From: Comamonadaceae bacterium
Lineage (GTDB): Bacteria; Pseudomonadota; Gammaproteobacteria; Burkholderiales; Burkholderiaceae_C
DNA: 9,542 nucleotides
Direction of reading: 5' to 3'
Assembly: GCA_947469815.1 (NCBI GenBank)
Contig: CANIRI010000066.1
Span: 1 to 9,542 of the forward strand
This document shows positions 1-7,709 of the stretch, one piece after another (position 1 is the first letter of the stretch; each line of letters starts with the position of its first letter). Under the pieces are notes generated by a model that did no database searches, had not been told where the DNA came from, and worked only from the letters and a program-made list of their open reading frames with translations. The position numbers were made by a program, and so were the translations under genes.

Positions 1-1482
<1,482 letters not shown>

Positions 1483-1491
1483 ACGGCCGCC

Positions 1492-2052
1492 ATGGCCATC
1501 AAATCCACCATCTTCAAAGCCAATCTGCAGATTGCCGACATCGACCACGGCTACTACGCCGACCACGCGCTGACCCTGGCGCGCCACCCCAGTGAAACCG
1601 ACGAGCGCATGCTGATCCGGCTGGTCGCGCTGGCCATGCACGCGCACCAGCTGGTATCGGTCTGCCAAGGTGACGGCACACTGGCCTTTGGCGCAGGACT
1701 GTCGGACCCGGATGAACCGGACGTCTGGCTCAAAGATTTCACCGGCCGCATCCGCTTGTGGTTAGAAGTCGGCCAGCCCGAAGACAAGCCCCTGCTCAAA
1801 GCCTGTGGCAAAGCGGACGCGGTGGTCTTGTACTGCTTTAACCACGCCGCCGAGGTCTGGTGGCGCGGTATGGAAAACAAACTCAGCCGGGCCCGCAACC
1901 TCGAAGTCTGGCGCATCCCCACCGATGCGGCCCAGGCGCTTATCCCGCTGGCCCAGCGCAGCATGCAGCTGCAGGCCACGGTGCAGGAAGGCGCATTAAC
2001 CTTGAGCGACAACGCCCACAGCGTGGTGGTGGAGCCGGTCCGCTGGAAATAA
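1492..2052 (+). CDS. yaeQ: YaeQ family protein
   Basis: The 186-residue product matches the YaeQ family, recognised from the opening MAIKSTIFKANLQIAD, the segment LTLARHPSETDERMLIRL (about 28-45), WLEVGQPEDK (about 90-99) and the C-terminal LQATVQEG (about 160-167). YaeQ proteins have a fold related to PD-(D/E)XK nucleases; E36, D77, E92 and K103 sit where such a site could form, but no nuclease activity is established for the family to my knowledge. E. coli YaeQ was once suggested to compensate for loss of RfaH, a claim I would treat cautiously. There is no signal peptide, so the protein should be cytosolic. The start lies 9 bp after the purB stop without a clear ribosome binding site, suggesting translational coupling. 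Function remains unknown. Confidence 0.93.
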   Translation: MAIKSTIFKANLQIADIDHGYYADHALTLARHPSETDERMLIRLVALAMHAHQLVSVCQGDGTLAFGAGLSDPDEPDVWLKDFTGRIRLWLEVGQPEDKPLLKACGKADAVVLYCFNHAAEVWWRGMENKLSRARNLEVWRIPTDAAQALIPLAQRSMQLQATVQEGALTLSDNAHSVVVEPVRWK

Positions 2053-2076
2053 AGCGCGGCGCGAGGACGCGGCGCT
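2053..2076. terminator. GC-rich hairpin between convergent genes
   Basis: The 22 bp between the yaeQ stop (2050-2052) and the stop of the opposing gene (2075-2077) can fold: AGCGC at 2053-2057 pairs with GCGCT at 2072-2076, two G bulge, then CGCG at 2060-2063 pairs with CGCG at 2068-2071 around an AGGA loop. It is placed where a shared bidirectional terminator would be expected, but neither strand has a following T-run, so it may instead protect 3' ends or need Rho. Confidence 0.4.
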
Positions 2077-2494
2077 AAGCCGGCAGATTGCGCTCGGCGG
2101 CGCGTTCGGCATATTTGTTAAAGCGCCAAGCGCTGGCCTCCAAGGTGATGCGCCGCCAGGTGCTGCGCTTTTGCACCGGACTGAATTCCTGCCAGCGCTG
2201 CACCTCTTCAAAGCTGCGTCCGCAGCCCTTGCACCAGGCGTCGCCCTGGCTGGTGGAGCAAATCGCTATGCACGGAGTATCGGGCGTGCTGTGGTACCAG
2301 TCCAACCACGCCGTTTTAGCGGGCGCGGGCATGGTGACGTCATCCACCTCCGTGAACCTGTAATACACCATCAGGCCATACACCTCGGCCAGCGCGCGGG
2401 TGGGCCCGGGCAGGCGCACACCATCGGGCGATGGTTCGCGGGCACGCCAGTAATTGATGGCGGCTTCAATGTCGGTGATGTGGATAGCAGGCAT
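2075..2494 (-). CDS. DUF3717-DUF1289 domain protein
   Basis: A 139-residue cytosolic protein of unknown function with two recognisable parts. Residues 1-50 (MPAIHITDIEAAINYWR, then RALAEVYGLMVYYR) resemble DUF3717, a small helical domain I associate with Burkholderiales. Residues 74-101 hold PC-x3-C-x8-WC-x2-C-x2-S-x2-E-x4-W with C75, C79, C88 and C91, the four-cysteine pattern of DUF1289, probably a metal (zinc or Fe-S) knuckle. A basic, aromatic-rich tail follows (107-139). The start at 2494 gives the DUF3717 N terminus directly; no Shine-Dalgarno sequence is evident. It converges on yaeQ with 22 bp between stops and diverges from the holin-family gene. The role is unknown; metal binding is inferred from the cysteines. 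Confidence 0.88.
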   Translation of the reverse strand: MPAIHITDIEAAINYWRAREPSPDGVRLPGPTRALAEVYGLMVYYRFTEVDDVTMPAPAKTAWLDWYHSTPDTPCIAICSTSQGDAWCKGCGRSFEEVQRWQEFSPVQKRSTWRRITLEASAWRFNKYAERAAERNLPA

Positions 2495-2573
2495 ACAGGC
2501 GGGGCGGTGGGGCAGGGCATCTTAACGATGGCGGCGCGCACGTCTAAGCAAGCCCGCCTGGCGCATGTGCTGC

Positions 2574-2579
2574 TATCCT
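2574..2579 (+). promoter_or_regulatory. Candidate extended -10 of the holin-family gene
   Basis: TATCCT preceded by TG and one base (2571-2573) forms an extended -10 (TGnTATCCT) ending 7 bp before the ATG at 2587. No Shine-Dalgarno sequence is present between them, so a leaderless or very short-leader transcript would result. I see no convincing -35; extended -10 promoters can work without one. Confidence 0.3.
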
Positions 2580-2586
2580 GCGGCCT

Positions 2587-2937
2587 ATGCGTCTCTTACT
2601 GAAATGGCTGTTGGGCGCGTGCGCACTGCTGGCCATCGCGCACGTCTACAGCGGGGTGCAAATCGGCAATTTCCATGTCGCTTTGCTGGCTGCGGTGTTG
2701 CTGGCCTTCCTCAACACGGTGCTGCGGCCGGTGCTGATTTTGCTCACCTTCCCCGTGACCGTGTTGACGCTGGGTTTATTCCTGTTTGTCATCAACGCGC
2801 TGGTGTTCTGGCTGGCTGCGCGCATGCTCAATGACTTTGTCGTTCCCAACTTCAGCGCCGCGCTGGTGGGCTCGCTGATGTATACCGCCCTCAATCTGGT
2901 TATCAACTCAGCGCTCGAGCGCCTGCTGCCGCGCTAG
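2587..2937 (+). CDS. Phage holin 4_2 family membrane protein
   Basis: A 116-residue, strongly hydrophobic inner-membrane protein. Helices are visible at about residues 5-22, 30-47, 50-78 (long, perhaps two) and 89-108. The motif FLNTVLRPVLILLTFPVT followed by LTLGLFLFVINALVFW (about 41-75) is characteristic of the DUF360/phage_holin_4_2 family, widespread on bacterial chromosomes. Despite the name, no lysis gene or phage gene is nearby, so this is an ordinary chromosomal member of unknown role. The ATG at 2587 starts right at the first helix. Its final 30 bp overlap the 3' end of the opposing M48 protease gene, so the C-terminal residues ALERLLPR are encoded opposite the protease tail. Family call is firm, function is not. 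Confidence 0.92.
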   Translation: MRLLLKWLLGACALLAIAHVYSGVQIGNFHVALLAAVLLAFLNTVLRPVLILLTFPVTVLTLGLFLFVINALVFWLAARMLNDFVVPNFSAALVGSLMYTALNLVINSALERLLPR

Positions 2938-4503
2938 CACACCGAGCTCGCGGGTGCGGGTGTCCAAGATCGACGCCTCCACGTAATCCGGGCCCTTGGG
3001 GCCCCATTTCCCGGCACGGGCCAAGTCTTGTGCCGCGCGCATACGGTCCAATGCAGCGGTCGCGTCTTGCTCCAGAGCGCTGATCTCGCCTTCGGCGCGC
3101 ACCGCCGCCACCTGGTTGCCCAAAGCCGCATGCGCCTGGGACAGCAAGCGCCAGGCCGCGGTATCGCGCGGATGGTCCACCAGCCAGGCGCGCAGGTCGC
3201 CGATAGCCTGCGCCGCCTGCGCTGCACGAATCAGCGCTTGCGCGCTCAGCAGCACCTGCGGCCGGGCAGGCACAGCGCGGGTGCCCGCAGATGCAGCCAA
3301 CAACGATCGGGCACGCTCCGTATCGCCCACCGCGAGCGCCAGTTCCGCGCCCAGCCACCGTGCCTGCTCCCATGCCGCCGGGTTGTCACGGCAATGCCCG
3401 TACAGCCGGGCAAACAAAGCAATAGCCAGCGGCCCGTCGCGCAACTGCATGGCGGCCAGGGTTGCGCCGTACAGAATGCCCGCTTGCTGCGCGTCCGATT
3501 GCTTCTGCAATGCATCATCCTTGGCCTGTGCCAGCCATACCGCCAGCACCTGCGGGTCGGGCTGCATGAAAACCCGGGCGCGGGCCGCCATCAAACGGGG
3601 CACCCAATCGGCTGCCGGGTCGGGCGTCTGGCGGCTGGCATGCTGCACCGGGGTATCCACCCCGATGCGGGACTGCATATCGGCCATGCGCTCGGTGGTC
3701 AGCGGATGGCTGCGTAAATAAGGAAAAGCGCCGCCATCAGCAAGCCGGCCGGACTGCTGCAAGACCGCAAACATGTCCACAAAGCCCTGGGGCGAAAACC
3801 CCGCATCGCCCAGCACCGCAAAACCGATGCGGTCGGCCTCACGCTCCATATCGCGCGAGTAATTCAACTGACTTTGCACCGCCAGTGCCTGGCTTCCCAC
3901 AATGGCCGCATTCGCGCCCTGCGCATTCTCGGCACCCTTGCTGGCAGCCAGCATGCCCAACACCAAAGCGCCCAAAACCCAGGGTGCCATGCCGTTTTGG
4001 CGGGTCATGTTGCGGGCGATATGGCGCTGGGTCACATGGCTGAGTTCGTGCGCCAAGACAGAAGCCAGCTCGGCGCGGGTTTGGGTCGCGGCAATGAGCC
4101 CCAGATGCAGGCCCATATAACCGCCGGGTAAAGCAAAAGCGTTCACCGTGCGCTCACGGGACAGCAGGATCACCCAGGCATTCAGGTCTTCCTCGGCTGG
4201 AAGCGCCTCGCCCCGCTGCCTGGCCGCCGCCAGCAGCGGTTGCCAGATGGATTCCACGTAGTCCATCAGCACCAGGTCGGGCAGGTAATCCGGGTCGCGG
4301 TACAGGTAGCGCACGATGCTGTCGCCCATGCGCCGCTCGGCTGCAGGCGATAAGGCGTTGCCGTCGCCGAGCCCGGGCAGGGCGGAGGAACTTTGTGCGG
4401 GTACGGGCGTGGAACCCAGCGCAAGGGTCAAAGCGAGCGTGGCACACAGCGCCTGTTGAAAGCGCTTGCGCAACCCTGTTCCCCTATGATGCAAGCGCTT
4501 CAT
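2908..4503 (-). CDS. Periplasmic M48 metalloprotease, BepA-like
   Basis: A 531-residue exported zinc protease related to E. coli BepA (about 487 residues), which promotes outer-membrane protein and LptD assembly and degrades misfolded LptD. An export signal is visible at residues 1-37 (basic start, hydrophobic ATLALTLALG, cleavage near PVPAQ). The catalytic motif is HELSH (H152, E153, H156); the third zinc ligand should be E220 in SRDMEREAD. RSHPLTTER (H266) corresponds to the loop carrying BepA's regulatory histidine. Residues from about 300 are alanine-rich paired helices typical of the TPR tail. It is divergent from moaC with 31 bp between starts, so its promoter must lie inside or at the edge of moaC; a weak GAG precedes the ATG. 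The bepA symbol is withheld because Burkholderiales may have several paralogues. Confidence 0.93.
   Translation of the reverse strand: MKRLHHRGTGLRKRFQQALCATLALTLALGSTPVPAQSSSALPGLGDGNALSPAAERRMGDSIVRYLYRDPDYLPDLVLMDYVESIWQPLLAAARQRGEALPAEEDLNAWVILLSRERTVNAFALPGGYMGLHLGLIAATQTRAELASVLAHELSHVTQRHIARNMTRQNGMAPWVLGALVLGMLAASKGAENAQGANAAIVGSQALAVQSQLNYSRDMEREADRIGFAVLGDAGFSPQGFVDMFAVLQQSGRLADGGAFPYLRSHPLTTERMADMQSRIGVDTPVQHASRQTPDPAADWVPRLMAARARVFMQPDPQVLAVWLAQAKDDALQKQSDAQQAGILYGATLAAMQLRDGPLAIALFARLYGHCRDNPAAWEQARWLGAELALAVGDTERARSLLAASAGTRAVPARPQVLLSAQALIRAAQAAQAIGDLRAWLVDHPRDTAAWRLLSQAHAALGNQVAAVRAEGEISALEQDATAALDRMRAAQDLARAGKWGPKGPDYVEASILDTRTRELGVLARQQALER
4460..4500. repeat. 10-bp inverted repeat with AAGCGCTT cores
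   Basis: AAGCGCTTGC at 4460-4469 is the exact inverse of GCAAGCGCTT at 4491-4500; each arm contains the 8-bp palindrome AAGCGCTT, with centres 33 bp apart (about three helical turns). A -10-like TATGAT (4485-4490) for moaC lies between them. The arms resemble operators of LacI-family regulators (AAnCGnTT with central CG). They also encode Lys-Arg-Leu and Lys-Arg-Phe at the N terminus of the protease, so coding constraint is an alternative. Confidence 0.45.
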
Positions 4504-4534
4504 ACCGTCGTTCTCAAACCCGTTCTAAAAAGCC

Positions 4535-5038
4535 ATGACCCCAGCCGACCAGCAACCGCTCACCCATTTTGACGCCCAGGGCCAAGCGCACATGGTGGAC
4601 GTAGGCGACAAAGCCGCAACACGGCGCCGGGCCGTCGCCAGCGGTCGCATCGAGATGCTGGCCGCAACCCGCGCGCTGATTGAAAGCGGCAGCGCTAAAA
4701 AAGGCGATGTGCTGGGTGTGGCACGCCTGGCCGGCATCATGGCTGCCAAAAAAACCAGCGATCTCATCCCATTGTGCCACCCGCTAGCGCTCAGCCACGT
4801 CGCGCTGAGCCTCGACATAGCCCACGCACACAGCCATGGGTTTGACGGTGTCACCTGTACTGCGACTGTGGAAACAGTGGGCCCAACGGGCGTGGAAATG
4901 GAGGCGCTCACCGCCGTCCAAGTCGCCCTTTTAACGGTCTACGATATGTGCAAAGCCGTTGACCGAGGTATGACGATGACCGACGTGAAGCTGCTGGAGA
5001 AACACGGGGGCAAGTCGGGGAGTTTTGTCAATAGCTGA
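4535..5038 (+). CDS. moaC: Cyclic pyranopterin monophosphate synthase MoaC
   Basis: Cytosolic enzyme of molybdenum cofactor synthesis; it converts the 3',8-cyclo-GTP product of MoaA into cyclic pyranopterin monophosphate. The 167-residue length is normal. Visible landmarks are [16 protein letters not shown] (9-24), KKGDV with the likely catalytic K56, LIPLCHPL (77-84, H82), [10 protein letters not shown] (119-128, E121 and E123) and DMCKAVDRG (137-145, D137 and K140). The ATG at 4535 gives the usual MoaC N terminus; no clear Shine-Dalgarno sequence precedes it. It diverges from the M48 protease gene and is followed after 26 bp by the histidine phosphatase gene on the same strand. No other moa gene is in the window, so it is separated from the rest of the pathway here. 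Confidence 0.97.
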   Translation: MTPADQQPLTHFDAQGQAHMVDVGDKAATRRRAVASGRIEMLAATRALIESGSAKKGDVLGVARLAGIMAAKKTSDLIPLCHPLALSHVALSLDIAHAHSHGFDGVTCTATVETVGPTGVEMEALTAVQVALLTVYDMCKAVDRGMTMTDVKLLEKHGGKSGSFVNS

Positions 5039-5064
5039 CTTTCTTCCTGTCGAGAAAACCCCGC

Positions 5065-5625
5065 ATGTTTACCCGCTGGCTTGCCACCCTTCTTTTCCTC
5101 TTTCCTGTATCTGCCAGCGCGACCGAGCTTGCACGGGCTTTGCAGTCGCCCCATTACGTTCTGTTGATGCGGCACGCCTACGCCCCCGGCGTTGGAGACC
5201 CGCCCAACTACTCCTTAGAGCGCTGTGAGGGGCAGCGGCTCCTGAACGACGAAGGTAGGGTGCAAGCCACCCGCATTGGGGACTGGCTGCGCCAGCAAGG
5301 AGTGCAACGCGCAACAGTTCTGAGCAGCGTATGGTGCCGGTGTACCGAGACCGCACGCATGCTCCAATTTGGCGGTGTCACGGTGGAGCCCAGTCTGGCA
5401 TCTTTTTTTGATGCACCGAGCCGCGCTGCAGCGCAAAACACGGCGTTGAAAAAGCTTCTGTCGCAAGCTTTACCGATCAAGGGCGACAGTGCCCTTATTC
5501 TGGTCACCCACCATGTCAACATCGCCGAATTCACGGGCCAGAACATCGGCTCTGGCGACATGGTGTTGGCCCACATCGGACCGCAGGGGCAGCTTTTGGG
5601 TTTTAGGCTGTATCCAAGTCCCTGA
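5065..5625 (+). CDS. Exported histidine phosphatase family protein
   Basis: A 186-residue member of histidine phosphatase clan branch 1 with an export signal (residues 1-19, hydrophobic LATLLFLFPVSASA). The phosphohistidine motif appears as LMRHAYAPG (34-42, R35-H36 or one residue further by count), followed by the shared family segments SSVWCRCTETARML (87-100, arginine and glutamate of the pocket) and VTHHVN (147-152), the second active-site histidine. The C-terminal region is short, as in small secreted members. The ATG at 5065 is preferred because it begins the signal peptide; GAGAAAA a few bases upstream is a plausible ribosome binding site. Probably co-transcribed with moaC, but a periplasmic phosphatase has no obvious role in cofactor synthesis. 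The substrate cannot be told from sequence. Confidence 0.9.
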   Translation: MFTRWLATLLFLFPVSASATELARALQSPHYVLLMRHAYAPGVGDPPNYSLERCEGQRLLNDEGRVQATRIGDWLRQQGVQRATVLSSVWCRCTETARMLQFGGVTVEPSLASFFDAPSRAAAQNTALKKLLSQALPIKGDSALILVTHHVNIAEFTGQNIGSGDMVLAHIGPQGQLLGFRLYPSP

Positions 5626-5662
5626 ACAAGGGGGGCCGGGCTTGCCTTGGCATCAACCAAAA

Positions 5663-5965
5663 TTACCCGGTCAGGTTCCAGACCGACTTGCGCTGGGTAT
5701 TGCGAACCAAAGCCAGGCACTGCAAGCGCTTGCTATCTGAACGGATTTTGTCGCAGGTATAGGAGTTGGGGCTGACCGACGCAATGCAGTAATAGGCCTT
5801 GTCCTCGTCATCTTTGATTTTCTTGCACATGACTTTGTCTTTGGCGCGCTGCGCGGTGCAGAAAATCTTTTCATTCTCATTAGAAAGCGCCTCGCAAGCG
5901 CCACCTTCGGCCGCTAGCGAGACCAAAGATTGCATGAAAAACGCGAGGATGAGAATATTTCGCAT
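5663..5965 (-). CDS. Small exported six-cysteine protein
   Basis: I do not recognise a named family. The 100-residue product starts with a signal peptide (MRNILILAFFMQSLVSLAAE, cleavage near residue 19) and then has six cysteines at 24, 36, 47, 60, 71 and 83, spaced 12, 11, 13, 11 and 12 residues. Between them lie charged, probably helical stretches with recurring basic residues (CKKIKDDED, CDKIRSDSKRLQC). An even cysteine number and export suggest disulfide bonds formed in the periplasm or outside. The start at 5965 is chosen over longer readings because it begins the signal peptide and has GAGG about 8 bases before it. It converges on the phosphatase gene (37 bp between stops). The gene appears poorer in G+C than its neighbours, consistent with transfer but not proof. 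Confidence 0.75.
   Translation of the reverse strand: MRNILILAFFMQSLVSLAAEGGACEALSNENEKIFCTAQRAKDKVMCKKIKDDEDKAYYCIASVSPNSYTCDKIRSDSKRLQCLALVRNTQRKSVWNLTG
5722..5733. repeat. 12-bp palindrome inside the six-cysteine gene
   Basis: GCAAGCGCTTGC is a perfect palindrome and contains the same AAGCGCTT core found twice near the M48/moaC starts. It lies within coding sequence near the 3' end of the six-cysteine gene, so a regulatory role is doubtful. Confidence 0.4.
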
Positions 5966-5989
5966 GATGGTGACCTCGAAAAGTGCGGA

Positions 5990-6001
5990 GCCTACGTAGG
6001 C
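5990..6001. promoter_or_regulatory. 12-bp palindrome upstream of the six-cysteine gene
   Basis: GCCTACGTAGGC is a perfect palindrome whose near edge is 24 bp upstream of the start at 5965. Its place, between a weak candidate -10 (CATAGT on the minus strand, just upstream) and the ribosome binding site, fits an operator or a 5' mRNA hairpin. No regulator can be named. Confidence 0.4.
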
Positions 6002-6008
6002 ACTATGG

Positions 6009-6097
6009 CAATTTTGTGAAAATTCATCACTGCGATCACCAAGAAAATTAGTGCGCGAGTATCGTCGCCCAAACCACGCTGGGCGATTCACAAATTG
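6009..6097. repeat. Imperfect inverted repeat and hairpin in the spacer
   Basis: CAATTTTGTGAA (6009-6020) and TTCACAAATTG (6087-6097) are inverse copies with one extra T. Directly inside the right arm is a perfect 7-bp hairpin, TCGCCCA (6065-6071) with TGGGCGA (6080-6086), loop of 8. Neither strand has a T-run right after the hairpin, so it is not a standard terminator for the SUMF1-like gene that ends at 6216. The 250-bp spacer 5966-6215 looks more A+T-rich than its flanks and has no gene I can support. Confidence 0.4.
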
Positions 6098-6215
6098 TTA
6101 GGCTTGCGTTCATGCAAATTGAATGCCGTTTTTTTGGCCTGCTTTTGCACCAAGCTGGTGGTCTTTGCTCTATTTTGGTGCGCGTTTGTTGGGTCTTGCC
6201 ACGCAATGGCGTCGA

Positions 6216-7088
6216 CTACAGATCGCGGGCCACGCGAAACCCAATGTAATAGGCGCGCTGGTTCGGGTAAATCCAGTACCGCACCGCTGAGCGCACCAGT
6301 TGCGGAACCAAATCAAACGAGCCGCCGCGGATAACGCCGTAAGGCACCCCGCACCCGGTTTTCCACGCCGTGCCGTCCGTTGGCGCGCCGCCATAGTGGC
6401 TGTGGTAACAGTCTTCGACCCACTCCCATACATTGCCATGCACGTCAAACAAGCCATAGGCATTCGGGAGTTTCAGCCCTACCGGATGGGTTTTGCCCTC
6501 GCTGACCGCGTGGTACCAGGCATAGTCACCCAAAGCGATTTGGTGTGCAAAACCCCATTCAGTTCGGGTACCGGCGCGTGCCGCGTATTCCCACTCGGCC
6601 TCCGACGGTAAGCGGTAGTTCTTCTGTGTTTTGTCGCTGAGCTTGCGCACATAGGCCTGCGCGTCATGCCAATTGACGTTTTCCACCGGCAAGTTACGCG
6701 CTTTGCGAAAACTCGGGTTTTCGCCCATCAAGGCCGTCCACTGCTCCTGCGTCACTTCATGCTTACCCATGGCAAAAGCGGGAACCTCGACGCGGTGCTG
6801 GGGCATTTCATTGGGCTGTCCCCAAGGCGCTTTGGCCGTACCGGCCGCATTCGCGCCTGTGCCTGCTGAAGAGCCCATCCAAAAACTGCCGCCCGGCACC
6901 ACCACCAAATCCGGGCATTCAGGGCAGTCTTTGATAGTCGTTCCGGGTGCCATGGGCCCTTGCGCGGGTCGCTCAAAAGCCTCCGGTATGGCGCTCTTAG
7001 CCGATGGCGTTTGCCCCCATCCGGGTTGCGCCAGCGACAGCAGAATCACCCACACCCACACCCAAGCGCCATGCAGAGAAATTGTCAT
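6216..7088 (-). CDS. SUMF1/formylglycine-generating enzyme-like exported protein
   Basis: A 290-residue protein with a signal peptide (hydrophobic VWVWVILLSLAQ, about 10-21) followed by a full SUMF1 domain. Landmarks: CPECPDLVVVPGGSFWMGS (55-73), HRVEVPAFAMGKHEVTQEQW (98-117), NYRLPSEAEWEYAARAGT (157-174), GLFDVHGNVWEWVEDC (212-227), VIRGGSF (252-258) and GFRVARDL (283-290). Genuine aerobic FGE, which oxidises a sulfatase cysteine to formylglycine, needs two cysteines between GGS and GFR; here that stretch (259-282) has none. It is therefore more likely a SUMF1-fold protein with another role, perhaps carbohydrate or peptide binding. No sulfatase gene is in the window. It starts 15 bp after the MORN protein stop, so the two form an operon. 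The C terminus is complete. Confidence 0.92.
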   Translation of the reverse strand: MTISLHGAWVWVWVILLSLAQPGWGQTPSAKSAIPEAFERPAQGPMAPGTTIKDCPECPDLVVVPGGSFWMGSSAGTGANAAGTAKAPWGQPNEMPQHRVEVPAFAMGKHEVTQEQWTALMGENPSFRKARNLPVENVNWHDAQAYVRKLSDKTQKNYRLPSEAEWEYAARAGTRTEWGFAHQIALGDYAWYHAVSEGKTHPVGLKLPNAYGLFDVHGNVWEWVEDCYHSHYGGAPTDGTAWKTGCGVPYGVIRGGSFDLVPQLVRSAVRYWIYPNQRAYYIGFRVARDL

Positions 7089-7103
7089 AGGCGTACCAAA
7101 ACC

Positions 7104-7709
7104 TTAGGGCGCTGGATAGCGCTCATCCCGGCTCAAGTCATCGATGCGGAATACGTCGTTCACAGTCGCCGCAGCGGCGGGGGTCACCGTCTGCACAGAT
7201 GGGGCAGGATAGGCGGGGGTTGCAACAGGCGAGGGGCTTGTTGCAGCCAGTACCTCGCTTGAAATTCGGGTGAATACCTTGGGGTCTACAGACCTGGCGG
7301 TTTGCAGCCTGCCCTTTTGAAAAATTCCCATGCGCTCGATGGATTTGTCCGGCGCGTATTGGATAAACCGGCCATGCGGCTCACCATCCTTCCACTGCCC
7401 AAGCCAAACCCGACCGTCCTTCCAGCTGTAGACACCCTCGCCGCTTCGGCGGTTACTTTTCCACTCGCCCACATAGGTGTCGCCGTTGGCGTCTTTGTAG
7501 ACGGCTCTGCCGGTCTTCTGGTTGTCTTTCCAAGTGCCCTCATACGTACTTCCGTCGTACCAGGTGTAGCTGCCGTAGCAATTCCGAAAATAGCCATACT
7601 CCGGACAACGCGCAAGCCCAAACGATTGGGGCGCAGGCGGTGCCACTGACTGCGCGGTTGCCGCACCGCAGGCCGCCAGCAAAATCATCCAAAATAAGAG
7701 CGCCCGCAT
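7104..7709 (-). CDS. Exported MORN-repeat protein
   Basis: A 201-residue protein from the start used here. After a short hydrophobic signal (MRALLFWMILLAAC) come three clear MORN repeats and a fourth weaker one, about residues 45-67, 68-90, 91-113 and 114-135, recognised by YEGTWKDNQKTG, YVGEWKSNRRSGEG and WLGQWKDGEPHG at about 23-residue spacing. A proline/alanine/threonine-rich linker (about 157-182) leads to an acidic tail ending DDLSRDERYPAP. LAAC at 11-14 fits a lipobox, so it may be a lipoprotein; cleavage near ATAQS is the alternative. In-frame starts also exist at 7715, 7724 (ATG) and 7733 (TTG) and none has a strong ribosome binding site. It is the first gene of an operon with the SUMF1-like gene. 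MORN repeats form beta-hairpin surfaces for lipid or protein binding; function here is unknown. Confidence 0.87.
   Translation of the reverse strand: MRALLFWMILLAACGAATAQSVAPPAPQSFGLARCPEYGYFRNCYGSYTWYDGSTYEGTWKDNQKTGRAVYKDANGDTYVGEWKSNRRSGEGVYSWKDGRVWLGQWKDGEPHGRFIQYAPDKSIERMGIFQKGRLQTARSVDPKVFTRISSEVLAATSPSPVATPAYPAPSVQTVTPAAAATVNDVFRIDDLSRDERYPAP

Noticed and set aside
2587..2937. Holin-family gene as evidence of a prophage
   Set aside because: The family is widespread on chromosomes outside phages, and no endolysin, spanin or other phage gene is nearby.
2996..3721. Two plus-strand frames of about 230-240 codons opposite the M48 protease
   Set aside because: Mutually overlapping and opposite a clear gene with zinc-site motifs; Ala/Arg/Ser-rich composition without domains.
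5619..5633. Possible terminator CCCT...AGGG after the histidine phosphatase
   Set aside because: Only a 4-bp stem with no T-run; too weak to call.
6015..6032. CRP-like site TGTGA...TCAC upstream of the six-cysteine gene
   Set aside because: The spacing between half-sites is 7 rather than 6 and the second half-site is incomplete.
5966..6091. Longer start for the six-cysteine protein at 6091
   Set aside because: The added 42 residues precede the signal peptide, which would be internal, and they span the palindrome and hairpin region. The ATG at 5965 has a good GAGG.
6095..6334. 79-codon plus-strand frame with a hydrophobic, cysteine-containing stretch
   Set aside because: Starts with TTG without a ribosome binding site and runs antisense into the 3' end of the SUMF1-like gene. 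The hydrophobic stretch may come from local T-richness.
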